Below, in pieces: positions 1 through 8,134 of a DNA stretch of 64,000 nucleotides (positions are counted from its first letter, which is position 1; the number at the start of each line of letters is the position of its first letter). Both the position numbers and the translations under genes were made by a program. Under the pieces are notes generated by a model, which was not told the origin of the DNA, made no database searches, and worked only from the letters and a program-made list of their open reading frames with translations. Source of the stretch: an uncultured Lachnoclostridium sp. (GTDB lineage: Bacteria; Bacillota; Clostridia; Lachnospirales; Lachnospiraceae); assembly GCA_946499505.1 (NCBI GenBank), contig CAMMSL010000010.1, forward strand, positions 1 to 64,000, read 5' to 3'.

Positions 1-25
1 TAGGGCTCTGCCCGAAAAGGAAAAA

Positions 26-44
26 CCACCCGCTATGCGGGTGG
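26..44. repeat. Short perfect hairpin upstream of the HPr-like gene
   Basis: Eight-base arms CCACCCGC and GCGGGTGG surround a TAT loop. No T-run follows on the plus strand, so this is not a convincing intrinsic terminator. It may be a 5' leader hairpin of the next gene or the tail of an upstream gene outside the window. Confidence 0.5.
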
Positions 45-86
45 ATAATTATTTGGCTACAGACACAAGGTCAGGAGGTAGACGTT

Positions 87-314
87 ATGAGAAAGACAAT
101 GAATATCCGTTTTGATTCCTATGATATGATCGCTAGATTTTCAAAAGACATTGCGAATGTAAAGGGAGAGTTTGATCTTGTCTCGGGGAAAAAGAAGGTG
201 GATGCAAAATCTTTTCTTGGTATCTTCAGTCTGGATCTCTCCAAGCCTTTAGTTCTGGATGCGGTAACAGATGAAGTTGAGATATTTGATAAATTCAGTG
301 CTTATCAGATATAA
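87..314 (+). CDS. HPr-like (PTS phosphocarrier fold) protein lacking the active-site His
   Basis: A 75-residue protein preceded by a good ribosome binding site (AGGAGG, about 8 bases upstream). The middle part (KKKVDAKSFLGIFSLDLSKP, about residues 35-54) resembles the HPr segment that carries the regulatory serine (Ser-Ile-Met-Gly type), and the length suits HPr. The N-terminal half has no His at the position where HPr is phosphorylated by enzyme I, and there is no histidine anywhere in the protein. It therefore cannot be a classical phosphocarrier. An inferred role is regulatory or structural, like other HPr-like paralogues in Clostridia. The family call rests on pattern only. Confidence 0.65.
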   Translation: MRKTMNIRFDSYDMIARFSKDIANVKGEFDLVSGKKKVDAKSFLGIFSLDLSKPLVLDAVTDEVEIFDKFSAYQI

Positions 315-370
315 AATAGCAGCATATGGCTGAACTGTTATAAAAAATAGAGCGTAATCGGTTTTTCCCC

Positions 371-399
371 TTGACAAATCTGCCTGACGCGTTTACCAT
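371..399 (+). promoter_or_regulatory. Predicted promoter of the binding-protein gene
   Basis: TTGACA (371-376), 17-base spacer, TACCAT (394-399), 34 bases before the start codon. The -35 is consensus; the -10 matches 4 of 6. This placement also argues against translation starting at the TTG at 371. Confidence 0.5.
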
Positions 400-433
400 A
401 AAACCGTTAGCATTTTATCAAGGAGGAGTTATT

Positions 434-1615
434 ATGAAAATGTTAAAAAAAGCTGCCAGCATTGCACTTGCATCAGCTATGGTATTTTCACTGGCTGCAT
501 GTGGAAGCAACGGCGGCGGAAGTGATGAAGGAAATTCTGACGCAACAACGTTTAAGATCGGCGGTATCGGACCGATCACAGGAGACACAGCAATTTATGG
601 TACTGCTGTTCAGAACGGTATCCAGCTGGCTGTAGATGAGATCAATGCAGACGGCGGTATCAACGGATATCAGATCGAGTATAAGTTTGAAGACGATCAG
701 AGTGATTCTGAAAAATCCGTTAACGCATACAATACTCTGAAAGACTGGGGTATGCAGATGCTGGTCGGAACAGTCACATCTACACCGTGTACAGCAGTTG
801 TTGAGGAAACACACGCTGACAATATGTTCCAGCTTACACCGTCAGCTACAGCTGTAGATAGTATCCAGTATGACAATGCATTCCGTATGTGTTTCTCTGA
901 CCCGAGTCAGGGTACAGTTTCTGCCGATTATATCGCAGACAACGGACTTGCAACAAAAGTAGCTGTTATCTATGACAGCTCTGACACATACTCAACAGGT
1001 ATCTATCAGAACTTTGCTTCAGAGGCAGAGGCAAAAGGACTTGATATCGTTGCTGCAGAAGCATTTACAAAAGACAGCAACACAGATTTCTCAGTACAGA
1101 TCCAGAAGGCAAAAGACGGCGGAGCAGAGCTTGTCTTCCTTCCGATTTATTACCAGCAGGCTTCCCTGATCCTTGCACAGGCCAACAGAGCAGGATTTGC
1201 TCCGAAGTGGTTCGGTGTTGACGGTATGGACGGACTGCTTGATGTAGATGGATTTGATGCATCCCTTGCAGAGGGACTGATGTTCCTGACACCGTTTACA
1301 CCGGATGCAGAGGACGAGGCAACTCAGACATTTGTTGCAGATTATGAGAAAGAGTTCGGCGATACACCGATCCAGTTTGCTGCAGATGCATATGACTGTA
1401 TGTATGTGATCAAAGCAGCAGCCGAGAAAGCTGACATCACACCGGATATGAGCATCTCTGATATTTGCGATGCCATGAAAGGTGCTATGACAGAAATCAC
1501 AATCGATGGTCTTACTGGAAAACAGATCACATGGGGCGAGGATGGAGAACCGTCCAAAGAGCCTACAGTTGTGGTTATAGAAGATGGAGCTTACAAAGTC
1601 CTTCAGGCTGAGTAA
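434..1615 (+). CDS. ABC transporter substrate-binding lipoprotein, branched-chain amino acid (LivJ/LivK) type
   Basis: A 393-residue protein starting at ATG 434, directly after AGGAGGAG. Residues 1-22 form a lipoprotein signal peptide ending in the lipobox LAAC, so Cys23 should be lipidated and the protein tethered outside the membrane. The mature part is a type I periplasmic-binding-protein fold: KIGGIGPITGDTAIYGTAVQ near the N terminus, the NGIQLAVDEINADGGI signature, and a Leu/Ile/Val-binding layout throughout. This family captures branched-chain amino acids or related small ligands for an ABC importer. No livHMGF permease or ATPase genes follow; a hairpin-repeat block starts one base after the stop codon. 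The partners must lie elsewhere, or the gene is an orphan. The ligand cannot be read from sequence. Confidence 0.88.
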   Translation: MKMLKKAASIALASAMVFSLAACGSNGGGSDEGNSDATTFKIGGIGPITGDTAIYGTAVQNGIQLAVDEINADGGINGYQIEYKFEDDQSDSEKSVNAYNTLKDWGMQMLVGTVTSTPCTAVVEETHADNMFQLTPSATAVDSIQYDNAFRMCFSDPSQGTVSADYIADNGLATKVAVIYDSSDTYSTGIYQNFASEAEAKGLDIVAAEAFTKDSNTDFSVQIQKAKDGGAELVFLPIYYQQASLILAQANRAGFAPKWFGVDGMDGLLDVDGFDASLAEGLMFLTPFTPDAEDEATQTFVADYEKEFGDTPIQFAADAYDCMYVIKAAAEKADITPDMSISDICDAMKGAMTEITIDGLTGKQITWGEDGEPSKEPTVVVIEDGAYKVLQAE

Positions 1616-1981
1616 ATTCGTGATTGACGGAGAGACATTTCTTCGGTAAAACGTCCGAAAAATATTCGGAGACAGTGGATTAATATACGTATCCGGATCA
1701 GGCGGAATTGTAATGCTTCCGGCTCCGGTTACAAAAGGAAGATAAACTAATAACCCTGAAATATAGCTAAAAACAATCAGCCGAGCGAACAACTCGCGAT
1801 GCTCAAACAAGTTCGCCCGGCTGATCAACGCTATATCTCAGGGTTAAAGTTTATCTAACCTTTCTCCACAGTCACCGTCCGCATTACAATTCCGCCTGAT
1901 CCGAAAGATGCATTATATCGGCTGTATCCGTTTGATTTTCTTCGCTCTTCCTATGGGGAGCCTCTTCGACAATTGCAGAAT
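1616..1981 (-). repeat. Hairpin repeat, type E2 (full copy)
   Basis: A 366-base element that starts at the base after the preceding stop codon. Its inverse complement is repeated at 22413-22674. Both ends carry inverted versions of a terminus resembling TTCGTGNTTGTCGGAGAGG. The centre is a long nested stem: TAACCCTGA pairs with TCAGGGTTA, ATATAGC with GCTATAT, and ATCAGCC with GGCTGAT, closing on a loop with AACTCGCGATGCTCAAACA. That loop is nearly the loop of the E1 repeats. No coding potential is evident. Confidence 0.75.
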
Positions 1982-1985
1982 TTAT

Positions 1986-2043
1986 AGAAAATTGGTCGAA
2001 AGAGTGAACTTTATTGACTTTGTTCCCATTTCAACCGGTTTCT
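1986..2043. repeat. Linker hairpin between E2 and E1 (copy A)
   Basis: A 58-base imperfect inverted repeat: AGAAAATTGGTCGAAAG on the left, TTTCAACCGGTTTCT on the right. The corresponding hairpin at 22351-22408 has diverged in both arms but still pairs. Confidence 0.6.
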
Positions 2044-2057
2044 TCAACTTTCAGTTT

Positions 2058-2400
2058 TGTAGGAGTGACTGCCGAATTCGATAAAGCAGAAAACGGGCGA
2101 AGATGGGGCGCTGGAAAACTTAAAAAGAGATGAGGAGTATGTGCGGAAGACGACTTCGAAATAATCTGTTAGAAAAAATTAAGGATCTGAAAACTGATGT
2201 TAAGCTGAAAAATGGACTGTTTGAGCCAAAGGCGAGTTGTCCATTTTACAGCTTTGCTTTTAATCAGATTTCAGATCCTTTAGTTTTTCTCAGATTATGG
2301 AGCGGAGCCTGAAGCACATGCTGCTTATCTCAAAAAAGTATTTTAGTGCCTCATCCCCGTCCGTTTTCGGACCTTATCCCCATCGGCATTTAGTCCGACA
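2058..2400 (-). repeat. Hairpin repeat, type E1 (copy A)
   Basis: A 343-base imperfect palindrome lying 18 bases beyond the bioY stop codon, with ends TGTAGGAGTGACTGCCG and, inverted, TGTCGGACTAAATGCCG. Other copies are at 12132-12474 (the same length) and 21989-22336. In the centre, AAGCTGAAAAATGGAC faces GTCCATTTTACAGCTT (one mismatch) around a loop with TGTTTGAGCC and GGCGAGTT. A 60-codon reading frame crosses the element, but the nucleotide palindrome explains its conservation better than a protein does. Confidence 0.8.
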
Positions 2401-2418
2401 AACAAGAAATTTTTTATT

Positions 2419-2988
2419 TTAGCTGCCCTGCTTCCTTATTGAAGCCCGCAGTTTTGGCCCGATAATTGCCGCTATAATGACCTTTACCGCATCACCCGGC
2501 AGATACGGCAGTACACCGATTGCCAGAGCTGCAATAAAACTCTGGCCTGTCTGCCACGCCAGCCATGCCGTCCCAAAGACATAACATACCGACATTCCGA
2601 GGATCATTCCCAGGATGGCGGTATATTTTTTGCCTGGGAAGTGATCGAGAAAGAATCCCTGTATGAGAGCCAGCAGGATAAAACCGGCCAGATAGCCGCC
2701 GGTGGGACCGGCTAGCTTTGCCAGTCCGCCGCTGAATGAAGAGAAAACAGGGAGCCCGGCAGCTCCCAGCATGAGATACAGGATCACGCAGACTGAAGCA
2801 GATTTCATCCCCAGTATGTAAACGGCTAAAAAGATTATAAAGTTTGTAAGAGAAAGAGGAACCGGACTGACGGGAATTGGAATAGAAAACGGGGCGGCGA
2901 TGCAGATTACGGCTGTCATAAGACCGATTACGGTCATATTCTTTGTCTTACTCATTTGTTCAGATATACTGTTAGCATTGTCTTTCAT
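2419..2988 (-). CDS. bioY: Biotin transporter BioY (ECF S component)
   Basis: A 189-residue integral membrane protein with about six hydrophobic segments. BioY is the biotin-binding S component that docks on the shared ECF energising module (EcfAA'T). Family hallmarks are visible: IPIPVSPVPLSLTNF after the first membrane segment, the LGAAGLPVF and GPTGGYLAGF segments, and LPYLPGDAVKV near the C terminus. The start ATG at 2988 has AAAGG about ten bases upstream. No ecfA or ecfT genes are nearby, so it must use a module encoded elsewhere. A BirA-type operator overlaps its promoter, consistent with control by biotin status. The gene is convergent with the binding-protein gene, with the hairpin-repeat block between them. 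Confidence 0.93.
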   Translation of the reverse strand: MKDNANSISEQMSKTKNMTVIGLMTAVICIAAPFSIPIPVSPVPLSLTNFIIFLAVYILGMKSASVCVILYLMLGAAGLPVFSSFSGGLAKLAGPTGGYLAGFILLALIQGFFLDHFPGKKYTAILGMILGMSVCYVFGTAWLAWQTGQSFIAALAIGVLPYLPGDAVKVIIAAIIGPKLRASIRKQGS

Positions 2989-3029
2989 AGTTAGATACCT
3001 TTCATATACTAAATTTTATTTCGTTTAGC

Positions 3030-3082
3030 AGTATAATGAATAAAAAGTGAAATGTCAACCAAAATTATAAATAAGTTAACAA
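3030..3082 (-). promoter_or_regulatory. bioY promoter with overlapping BirA-type operator
   Basis: On the minus strand: -35 TTGACA (3058-3053), 17-base spacer, -10 TATACT (3035-3030). Overlapping the -35 is TTGTTAACT, 13 bases, GGTTGACAT (3082-3052). This matches the half-site sequence and spacing of the BirA operator of Firmicutes biotin genes (TTGTTAACC, 13, GGTTAACAA). BirA loaded with biotinyl-adenylate would block the polymerase here. Confidence 0.75.
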
Positions 3083-3092
3083 ATGAAATTAT

Positions 3093-3121
3093 TTGACACT
3101 GGAAAGGCATGACGATAGAAT
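3093..3121 (+). promoter_or_regulatory. Predicted promoter of the GH78-like gene
   Basis: TTGACA (3093-3098), 17-base spacer, TAGAAT (3116-3121). It lies back to back with the bioY promoter. The -10 falls downstream of an ATG at 3109, so translation most likely starts at 3157. Confidence 0.6.
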
Positions 3122-3156
3122 TGGATAAAGAATATGGAACAGGAGGCAGGAATATT

Positions 3157-4677
3157 ATGGCAGCAGTATGCATTTTGGATGAATTTGAAGTACATAAGAA
3201 TGAGGAATTTTTGAAAATAGCAGATGAATTGAAACCCGAACTTCACGAAACGGTTGTAAGACCTCAAAATATGAATGAGCTTGCGGCAAAACAGTTTAAA
3301 AGAGATGATCAGATCGTTCTTGATTTCGGAAACCATCAGGTGGGCTATGTCACTCTGGATCTGTCGAGTGAGGGGAGCCATCAGGATGCGCCGGCATATA
3401 TTTATCTGAGATTTGCAGAGCGGATTGAGGAGCTGGCAGCGGATCCGGCAGAATATGACGGATGGATCAGCAAGAGCTGGATTCAGGAGGAGCATATTCA
3501 TGTGGACGTCCTGCCGGCAAAACTCAGCCTTCCAAGGCGCTATGCCTTTCGGTATCTGGAGATCAAAGTCATTGATGTATCCATGAAGTTTTCCGTAGTG
3601 ATCAATGATGTGTATGTGAGGGCGGTATCGGCAGTATGTCAGGATGATATTTCTCCTCTTAAGGTGGAGGATCCGCTTCTTCAGAAGGTGGACCGTGTGG
3701 CAATCCGGACGCTTCAGAACTGTATGCAGGACGTGTTCGAGGATGGACCAAAGCGCGACCGCCGGCTCTGGCTGGGCGACTTCAGACTGCAGGCAAGAGC
3801 AAATTACAAAACTTTTAAAAACTTTGATCTGGTGAAAAGATGCCTCTATCTTTTTGGAGGAATGACATTTAATGAAGGCAAGATTTCGGCATGCCTTTTT
3901 ACAGAGCCTCAGCCGGAACCGGATGACACCTATCTGTTTGATTTCGCACTATTGTATGGCTCTGCCCTGCTTGACTATTACGAAGAGACAAAAGATGAAG
4001 ATACTCTGAAAGACCTTTATCCGGTGGCCATCCGACAGATTGAAATCGGACTCGACTATTTGACTGAGGATAATGTGATCCCGGATCGGAGTAATGAATT
4101 CTGGTGTTTTGTTGACTGGGGAGAGGGGCTGAATAAACAGGCGGCGTCTCTTGCAATCCTCATTTATGCGATACGCTATGGGATCCGACTTGCAAAATAT
4201 ATGGGAGATACCGAACATATCGAACAGCTGAGCCAGAAGGAAGAAGAACTTAAGAAAAGTGCAGTGGATCATTTCTGGGATGAAAAACGTCAGCTCTTTG
4301 TGAGTGGCAGTGAGCGTCAGATTTCATGGGCAACGCAGGTTTGGATGATTCTTGCAAGGGTGTTCCCGAAAGAGAAGAACAGGGAACTGATTTTGAGGAC
4401 GATCAATGTAAATCCCCGTATCCAGATGGTGACTCCGTATATGTATCACCATTATATCGACGCACTCATACGATCGGACGAAAAGGAACGGGCACTGAAC
4501 GAGATCAGAAGATACTGGGGAGAGATGGTACATGACGGTGCGGATACTTTCTGGGAAGTATATAATCCATACAACAAATACGAGTCTCCTTACGGCTCTG
4601 TGATGATGAACAGCTTCTGCCATGCATGGAGCTGCACGCCGACTTATTTCCTTCGGAAATTTTATGAAGATGCGTGA
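3157..4677 (+). CDS. Alpha-L-rhamnosidase-like glycoside hydrolase (GH78 type), short form
   Basis: A 506-residue protein from ATG 3157, which has AGGAGG nine bases upstream; the in-frame ATG at 3109 lies inside the predicted promoter. The central all-alpha barrel carries EDGPKRDRRLWLGDFRLQ, equivalent to the catalytic segment of GH78 rhamnosidases (usually CPQRDERLGWTGD), and a later TFWEVYNP segment that would hold the second catalytic Glu. GH78 enzymes release terminal L-rhamnose from glycans and plant glycosides. There is no signal peptide, so it should act in the cytosol on imported oligosaccharides. At about half the usual GH78 length it lacks obvious large N- and C-terminal beta domains. 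Substrate specificity is uncertain. It is followed on the same strand by a GH43 gene, probably a functional pair. Confidence 0.78.
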   Translation: MAAVCILDEFEVHKNEEFLKIADELKPELHETVVRPQNMNELAAKQFKRDDQIVLDFGNHQVGYVTLDLSSEGSHQDAPAYIYLRFAERIEELAADPAEYDGWISKSWIQEEHIHVDVLPAKLSLPRRYAFRYLEIKVIDVSMKFSVVINDVYVRAVSAVCQDDISPLKVEDPLLQKVDRVAIRTLQNCMQDVFEDGPKRDRRLWLGDFRLQARANYKTFKNFDLVKRCLYLFGGMTFNEGKISACLFTEPQPEPDDTYLFDFALLYGSALLDYYEETKDEDTLKDLYPVAIRQIEIGLDYLTEDNVIPDRSNEFWCFVDWGEGLNKQAASLAILIYAIRYGIRLAKYMGDTEHIEQLSQKEEELKKSAVDHFWDEKRQLFVSGSERQISWATQVWMILARVFPKEKNRELILRTINVNPRIQMVTPYMYHHYIDALIRSDEKERALNEIRRYWGEMVHDGADTFWEVYNPYNKYESPYGSVMMNSFCHAWSCTPTYFLRKFYEDA

Positions 4678-4703
4678 AGATGCAGATAAATGAGAGAGTG
4701 TAT

Positions 4704-4747
4704 GATACTGGGAGAGCGTGCCGGTTACGTCCGTTTGCGGCAGTATC
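4704..4747 (+). repeat. Intergenic hairpin after the GH78-like gene
   Basis: GATACTG (4704-4710) pairs with CAGTATC (4741-4747), with an inner CCG/CGG extension. No T-run follows, so it may protect or pause the upstream transcript instead of ending it. Confidence 0.35.
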
Positions 4748-4850
4748 CCGACAGTTTGCGCCGGAAAAATAAATTGGATTGTAAAAGATGCTATAATTTT
4801 CCTCAATAAGAGTGTTATTTTTGGCAAATCAGACAGAGGAGGAATAAGAA

Positions 4851-6308
4851 ATGGAGAAGAAACAGGCATTTAATCCGTATCTGCCGAGTTATGAGTATGT
4901 CCCGGACGGAGAGCCTCATGTCGTGGACGGAAGAGTATATATCTATGGCTCCCATGATCTGTTTAACGGACTGAATTTCTGTCTTGGCGATTATGTATGC
5001 TGGTCTGCACCGGTAGATGACCTGGGAAACTGGCGATATGAAGGATGCATCTACAAAAGAGAACAGGATCCGGCGGCGCCGAAGATCCGCCTGACAAACG
5101 GACTTGCCGCTCCTGATATGGTACAGGGCGATGACGGCAGATATTATCTGTACTATTTTATGGGCGGCACAAAGATGATTTCTGTGGCGGTATGTGATAA
5201 ACCGGCGGGAAAGTATGAATTTTACGGATATGTACAGTATGCGGATAAAGTGCCGATCGGAAAGAAAAATGAGCCTTTCCAATTTGACCCGGGCATCTTC
5301 CGGGATGATGACGGGCGGCTGTATCTTTACACAGGATTTGCCCTTCAGGGCAATCCGATACTGCTGGACGGATCTAAACCGACAGAACACGGACCGATGT
5401 GCTTTGAAATCGATCCAAAAGATATGCTGACTGTCAAGAGCGGTCCGGAGTATATAGGGATTGCAGGAGAAAAGGAGTCTGTCGGAACGTCTTATGAGGG
5501 ACATGCATTTCTGGAGGCAAGCTCCATGAGAAAATTCGGGGATACCTATTACTTTATCTACAGTTCTCTGAACAGCCATGAACTCTGCTATGCGACCAGC
5601 GACAATCCTACACACGGATTTGAGTACGGGGGTATTCTTGTAAGCAACGGAGATATAGGACTTCCCGGAGTTACGGATGTAAAGCATGCGAAGAACTATA
5701 CGGGGAATACTCATGGAAGTCTGATTGAGATCAACGGAAACTATTATGTGTTTTATCACAGGCATACAAACCGTAAGCAGTCTTCCAGACAGGCCTGTGC
5801 AGAGAGGGTCCGCTTTGAGGATGGTAAGTTTTACCAAGCTGAATTGACTTCCTGCGGTCTTAATAACGGCCCGCTCAAAGGACATGGAAAATATCCGGCG
5901 TATATCGCATGCAATCTGTACGGCAGAAAAGGAACAATGTTTTACAGTATGATCAAGCACAGAAAAGGCGGATATCCGTATATTACACAGGACGGAGGAG
6001 ACCGTGAGGAGGGACCGGATCAGTATGTGGCGAATGTATGTGACGGTGCAGTCGTGGGATACAAGTATTTTGATCTTGCAGACACGAAAGAAATCCGGAT
6101 CAATATTAAAGGAAATGCAGACGGAGTTGTAACTGTAAAAGACGGAGACGGAACGGATGCGGTCCTGCTTTCCGAGATCAGAGTATCCGGTGCGGGCAGC
6201 GGGAAAGGGTTCGTCGGAAAACTTGACAATGTGAAGAACGGACAGGCATTGTTCTTCAGTTTTAAGGGAAAGGGCGCTTTCAAGTTTGTATCATTTGATT
6301 TGAAATAG
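4851..6308 (+). CDS. Family 43 glycoside hydrolase (beta-xylosidase / arabinofuranosidase type)
   Basis: A 485-residue protein with GAGGAGG before the ATG. Residues about 5-330 form a GH43 five-bladed propeller. NPYLPSYEYVPDGEPHVVDG holds the probable catalytic base Asp. DPGIFRDDDGRLYLYTGF holds the second conserved Asp. GHAFLEASSMRKFGDTYYFIY holds the probable acid Glu. The last roughly 140 residues form a beta-rich region resembling a carbohydrate-binding module. No signal peptide is present, so it is cytosolic. GH43 enzymes cleave arabinose or xylose residues from plant polysaccharide fragments; which one cannot be told here. It sits 173 bases after the GH78-like gene, with a TATAAT at 4792-4797 that may give it its own promoter. 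Confidence 0.88.
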   Translation: MEKKQAFNPYLPSYEYVPDGEPHVVDGRVYIYGSHDLFNGLNFCLGDYVCWSAPVDDLGNWRYEGCIYKREQDPAAPKIRLTNGLAAPDMVQGDDGRYYLYYFMGGTKMISVAVCDKPAGKYEFYGYVQYADKVPIGKKNEPFQFDPGIFRDDDGRLYLYTGFALQGNPILLDGSKPTEHGPMCFEIDPKDMLTVKSGPEYIGIAGEKESVGTSYEGHAFLEASSMRKFGDTYYFIYSSLNSHELCYATSDNPTHGFEYGGILVSNGDIGLPGVTDVKHAKNYTGNTHGSLIEINGNYYVFYHRHTNRKQSSRQACAERVRFEDGKFYQAELTSCGLNNGPLKGHGKYPAYIACNLYGRKGTMFYSMIKHRKGGYPYITQDGGDREEGPDQYVANVCDGAVVGYKYFDLADTKEIRINIKGNADGVVTVKDGDGTDAVLLSEIRVSGAGSGKGFVGKLDNVKNGQALFFSFKGKGAFKFVSFDLK

Positions 6309-6346
6309 ATAACAAATAAAAGAAATAAAAATATTGACAAAAATGT

Positions 6347-6375
6347 ACCGGGGTTTACAAAAACTCCGGTTTTTT
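6347..6375 (+). terminator. Intrinsic terminator after the GH43 gene
   Basis: ACCGGGGTTT and AAACTCCGGT form a stem with an ACAA loop, followed by a T-run. Confidence 0.85.
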
Positions 6376-6423
6376 AAATGTTTGTAAAATGTTTAGAAAA
6401 AAATCATATCGCTGAATTCGGAC

Positions 6424-6484
6424 GCGTGGTATAATGATTGCGCTAAAGCGCCGCTTCCTTTTCTGCGCGCGTGGTATAATGATT
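6424..6484 (+). promoter_or_regulatory. Tandem extended -10 promoters sharing a 16-base direct repeat
   Basis: GCGTGGTATAATGATT occurs at 6424-6439 and again at 6469-6484. Each contains an extended -10 (TGGTATAAT), which needs little or no -35. They are 45 bases apart and drive the DUF5685 operon. The leader downstream contains a GGCCTG/CAGGCC hairpin (6515-6551). Confidence 0.6.
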
Positions 6485-6605
6485 TCACAAAGCGTAATCC
6501 AGACTGACATAGTCGGCCTGTCCTGCTGCGCAGGGATTATACTGGCAGGCCACGGCTTGAAAAGAAAATGACGCAGAGAGGAAAATATGAAGACAGGAGT
6601 AATAT

Positions 6606-7442
6606 ATGTTTGGTTATGTAACGATATGTGAACCGGAGCTGAAAGTAAAAGATCTGAAGAAATACAGGGCATATTACTGCGGGCTCTGCCGCGAACTGAA
6701 AGAGGAGTACGGTTTTATGGGGCAGATGACGCTCACATATGATATGACATTTGCCATCATCCTTCTGTCCTCATTGTATGAGAATATCGCGGATATGGAG
6801 ATGCACCGCTGTAAAGTCCATCCTGTAAAAAAGCAGATGATGTTAAGAAATGAGATCACTTCCTATGCAGCTGCAATGAATGTTCTTCTGGCATATTATC
6901 ATATGGATGATGACTGGCGGGATGACAGGAAGCTCACAAGTTTTATGACGAAGAGTGTGATCCATGGCAAGGTAAAGAAGATCATAGAGCAGTATCCAAG
7001 GCAGAGCGAGACAATCCGGACATCGCTGACAGAGCTTGCGGCATGCGAGAAGGAAAACAGTATGGATATTGACCGTACGGCGGGATGTTTCGGGCGGCTG
7101 ATGGAAGAACTGTTCCTTTACCGGAAAGATATTTGGGAGAAAAATCTGCGGAAAATGGGATTCTTTCTCGGAAAATTTATCTATCTCATGGATGCTTATG
7201 AAGACCTGCCGGAAGATCTTGAAAAAGACAGGTATAATCCGCTTAGAAAAATTTACGGAGAGCCGGATTATGAGCAGAGAATCAAACAGATCCTTTGTAT
7301 GATGATCGCGGAGAGTACAGCCGAATTTGAGAGGCTTCCATGCCTTGTAGATGTGGACATTTTGCGCAATATATTGTATGATGGGGTGTGGAGTCGATAT
7401 AATAAGATACAGATGAAGAAAAGTGAGGAACAGAAAAAATGA
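6606..7442 (+). CDS. DUF5685 family protein
   Basis: A 278-residue soluble, mostly helical protein. The N terminus has conserved cysteines (ICEPELK, then YYCGLCREL around residue 25) suggesting a metal site, followed by helices rich in Asp, Glu and Arg ([34 protein letters not shown]) that in outline recall an all-helical prenyl-synthase or ferritin-like bundle. The function of the family is not established. It starts an operon: its stop overlaps the start of the J-domain gene by four bases (ATGA), and a small membrane protein overlaps the latter's end. The co-chaperone neighbour suggests a folding, assembly or membrane quality-control task, which is inference. Confidence 0.8.
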   Translation: MFGYVTICEPELKVKDLKKYRAYYCGLCRELKEEYGFMGQMTLTYDMTFAIILLSSLYENIADMEMHRCKVHPVKKQMMLRNEITSYAAAMNVLLAYYHMDDDWRDDRKLTSFMTKSVIHGKVKKIIEQYPRQSETIRTSLTELAACEKENSMDIDRTAGCFGRLMEELFLYRKDIWEKNLRKMGFFLGKFIYLMDAYEDLPEDLEKDRYNPLRKIYGEPDYEQRIKQILCMMIAESTAEFERLPCLVDVDILRNILYDGVWSRYNKIQMKKSEEQKK

Positions 7443-8134
7443 ATAAGAATCCATATGAGGTGCTCGGAGTATCTCCGAACGCGTCAGATGATGAGATAAA
7501 GAAAGCATACCGCGACCTGACGCGGAAATATCATCCGGATGCCAATGTGGACAATCCGCTGGCGGATCTGGCAGAGGAGAAATTTAAGGAAGTGCAGGAA
7601 GCTTATGATACGATCATGCATGAGCGTGCTTCCGGTAATTCCGGCGGCTATTCCTATGGGGGAAATTCTTCCTCCGGCAGCTCGGGCGGATACTCCTATG
7701 GAGGTTCGTCTTATGGAAATACCGGAGGATATGGCAGCTATCAGAATGCTCAGCAGGATCCGAGACTTCAGGCGGCTGTCAACTATATCAATAACAGACG
7801 TTTTCGTGAGGCCCTTAACACACTGGATCAGGTGCCTGAGAGGACAGCTCTATGGTATTATCTGAGCGGCTGCGCGAATGCGGGGCTTGGGAACAATGTG
7901 CTGGCAAGAGACCATGCGGCTCAGGCAGTTAATATGGAACCCAATAATATGCAGTACAGACAGCTGTTAAATCAGCTTGATTTCAGCAGCAGGAGATATC
8001 AGAACAGCCCGTATGGCAATGGATACGGCATGGGCGGAAACACATCCTGCGGTACAGGAAATTTCTGTTGTGATCTTTGGCTCGCTGACACATGCTGTGA
8101 ATGTATGGGAGGAGATCTTTGTTCATGCATGTAA
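7439..8134 (+). CDS. J-domain (DnaJ-like) protein with TPR-like region and Cys-rich tail
   Basis: A 231-residue protein. Residues 1-65 are a J domain with the HPD tripeptide in [12 protein letters not shown]; this part stimulates DnaK ATPase activity. A Gly/Ser/Tyr-rich linker follows (about 66-105), then a helical TPR-like region (about 110-185, [20 protein letters not shown] and [11 protein letters not shown]). The end is an unusual cluster of nine cysteines in about 30 residues ([22 protein letters not shown]). The canonical DnaJ zinc finger is absent, so this is a specialised (type III) co-chaperone, not the housekeeping DnaJ. Translation is coupled to DUF5685 upstream (4-base overlap) and to the membrane protein downstream (10-base overlap). 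Confidence 0.9.
   Translation: MNKNPYEVLGVSPNASDDEIKKAYRDLTRKYHPDANVDNPLADLAEEKFKEVQEAYDTIMHERASGNSGGYSYGGNSSSGSSGGYSYGGSSYGNTGGYGSYQNAQQDPRLQAAVNYINNRRFREALNTLDQVPERTALWYYLSGCANAGLGNNVLARDHAAQAVNMEPNNMQYRQLLNQLDFSSRRYQNSPYGNGYGMGGNTSCGTGNFCCDLWLADTCCECMGGDLCSCM

Noticed and set aside
2130-2312. 60-codon reading frame, similar to one on the minus strand at 12220-12402
   Set aside because: Both lie within the E1 palindrome; similarity follows from the repeated DNA, no ribosome binding site is present, and stem compensation, not codon pattern, explains the changes.
4815-5960. Long open frame of 381 codons antisense to the GH43 gene
   Set aside because: It is the shadow of a conserved gene; composition (Ile/Arg/Ser/Cys-rich) and lack of any family motif are typical of antisense frames. 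The same holds for the 343-370 codon antisense frames in guaB and gltB.
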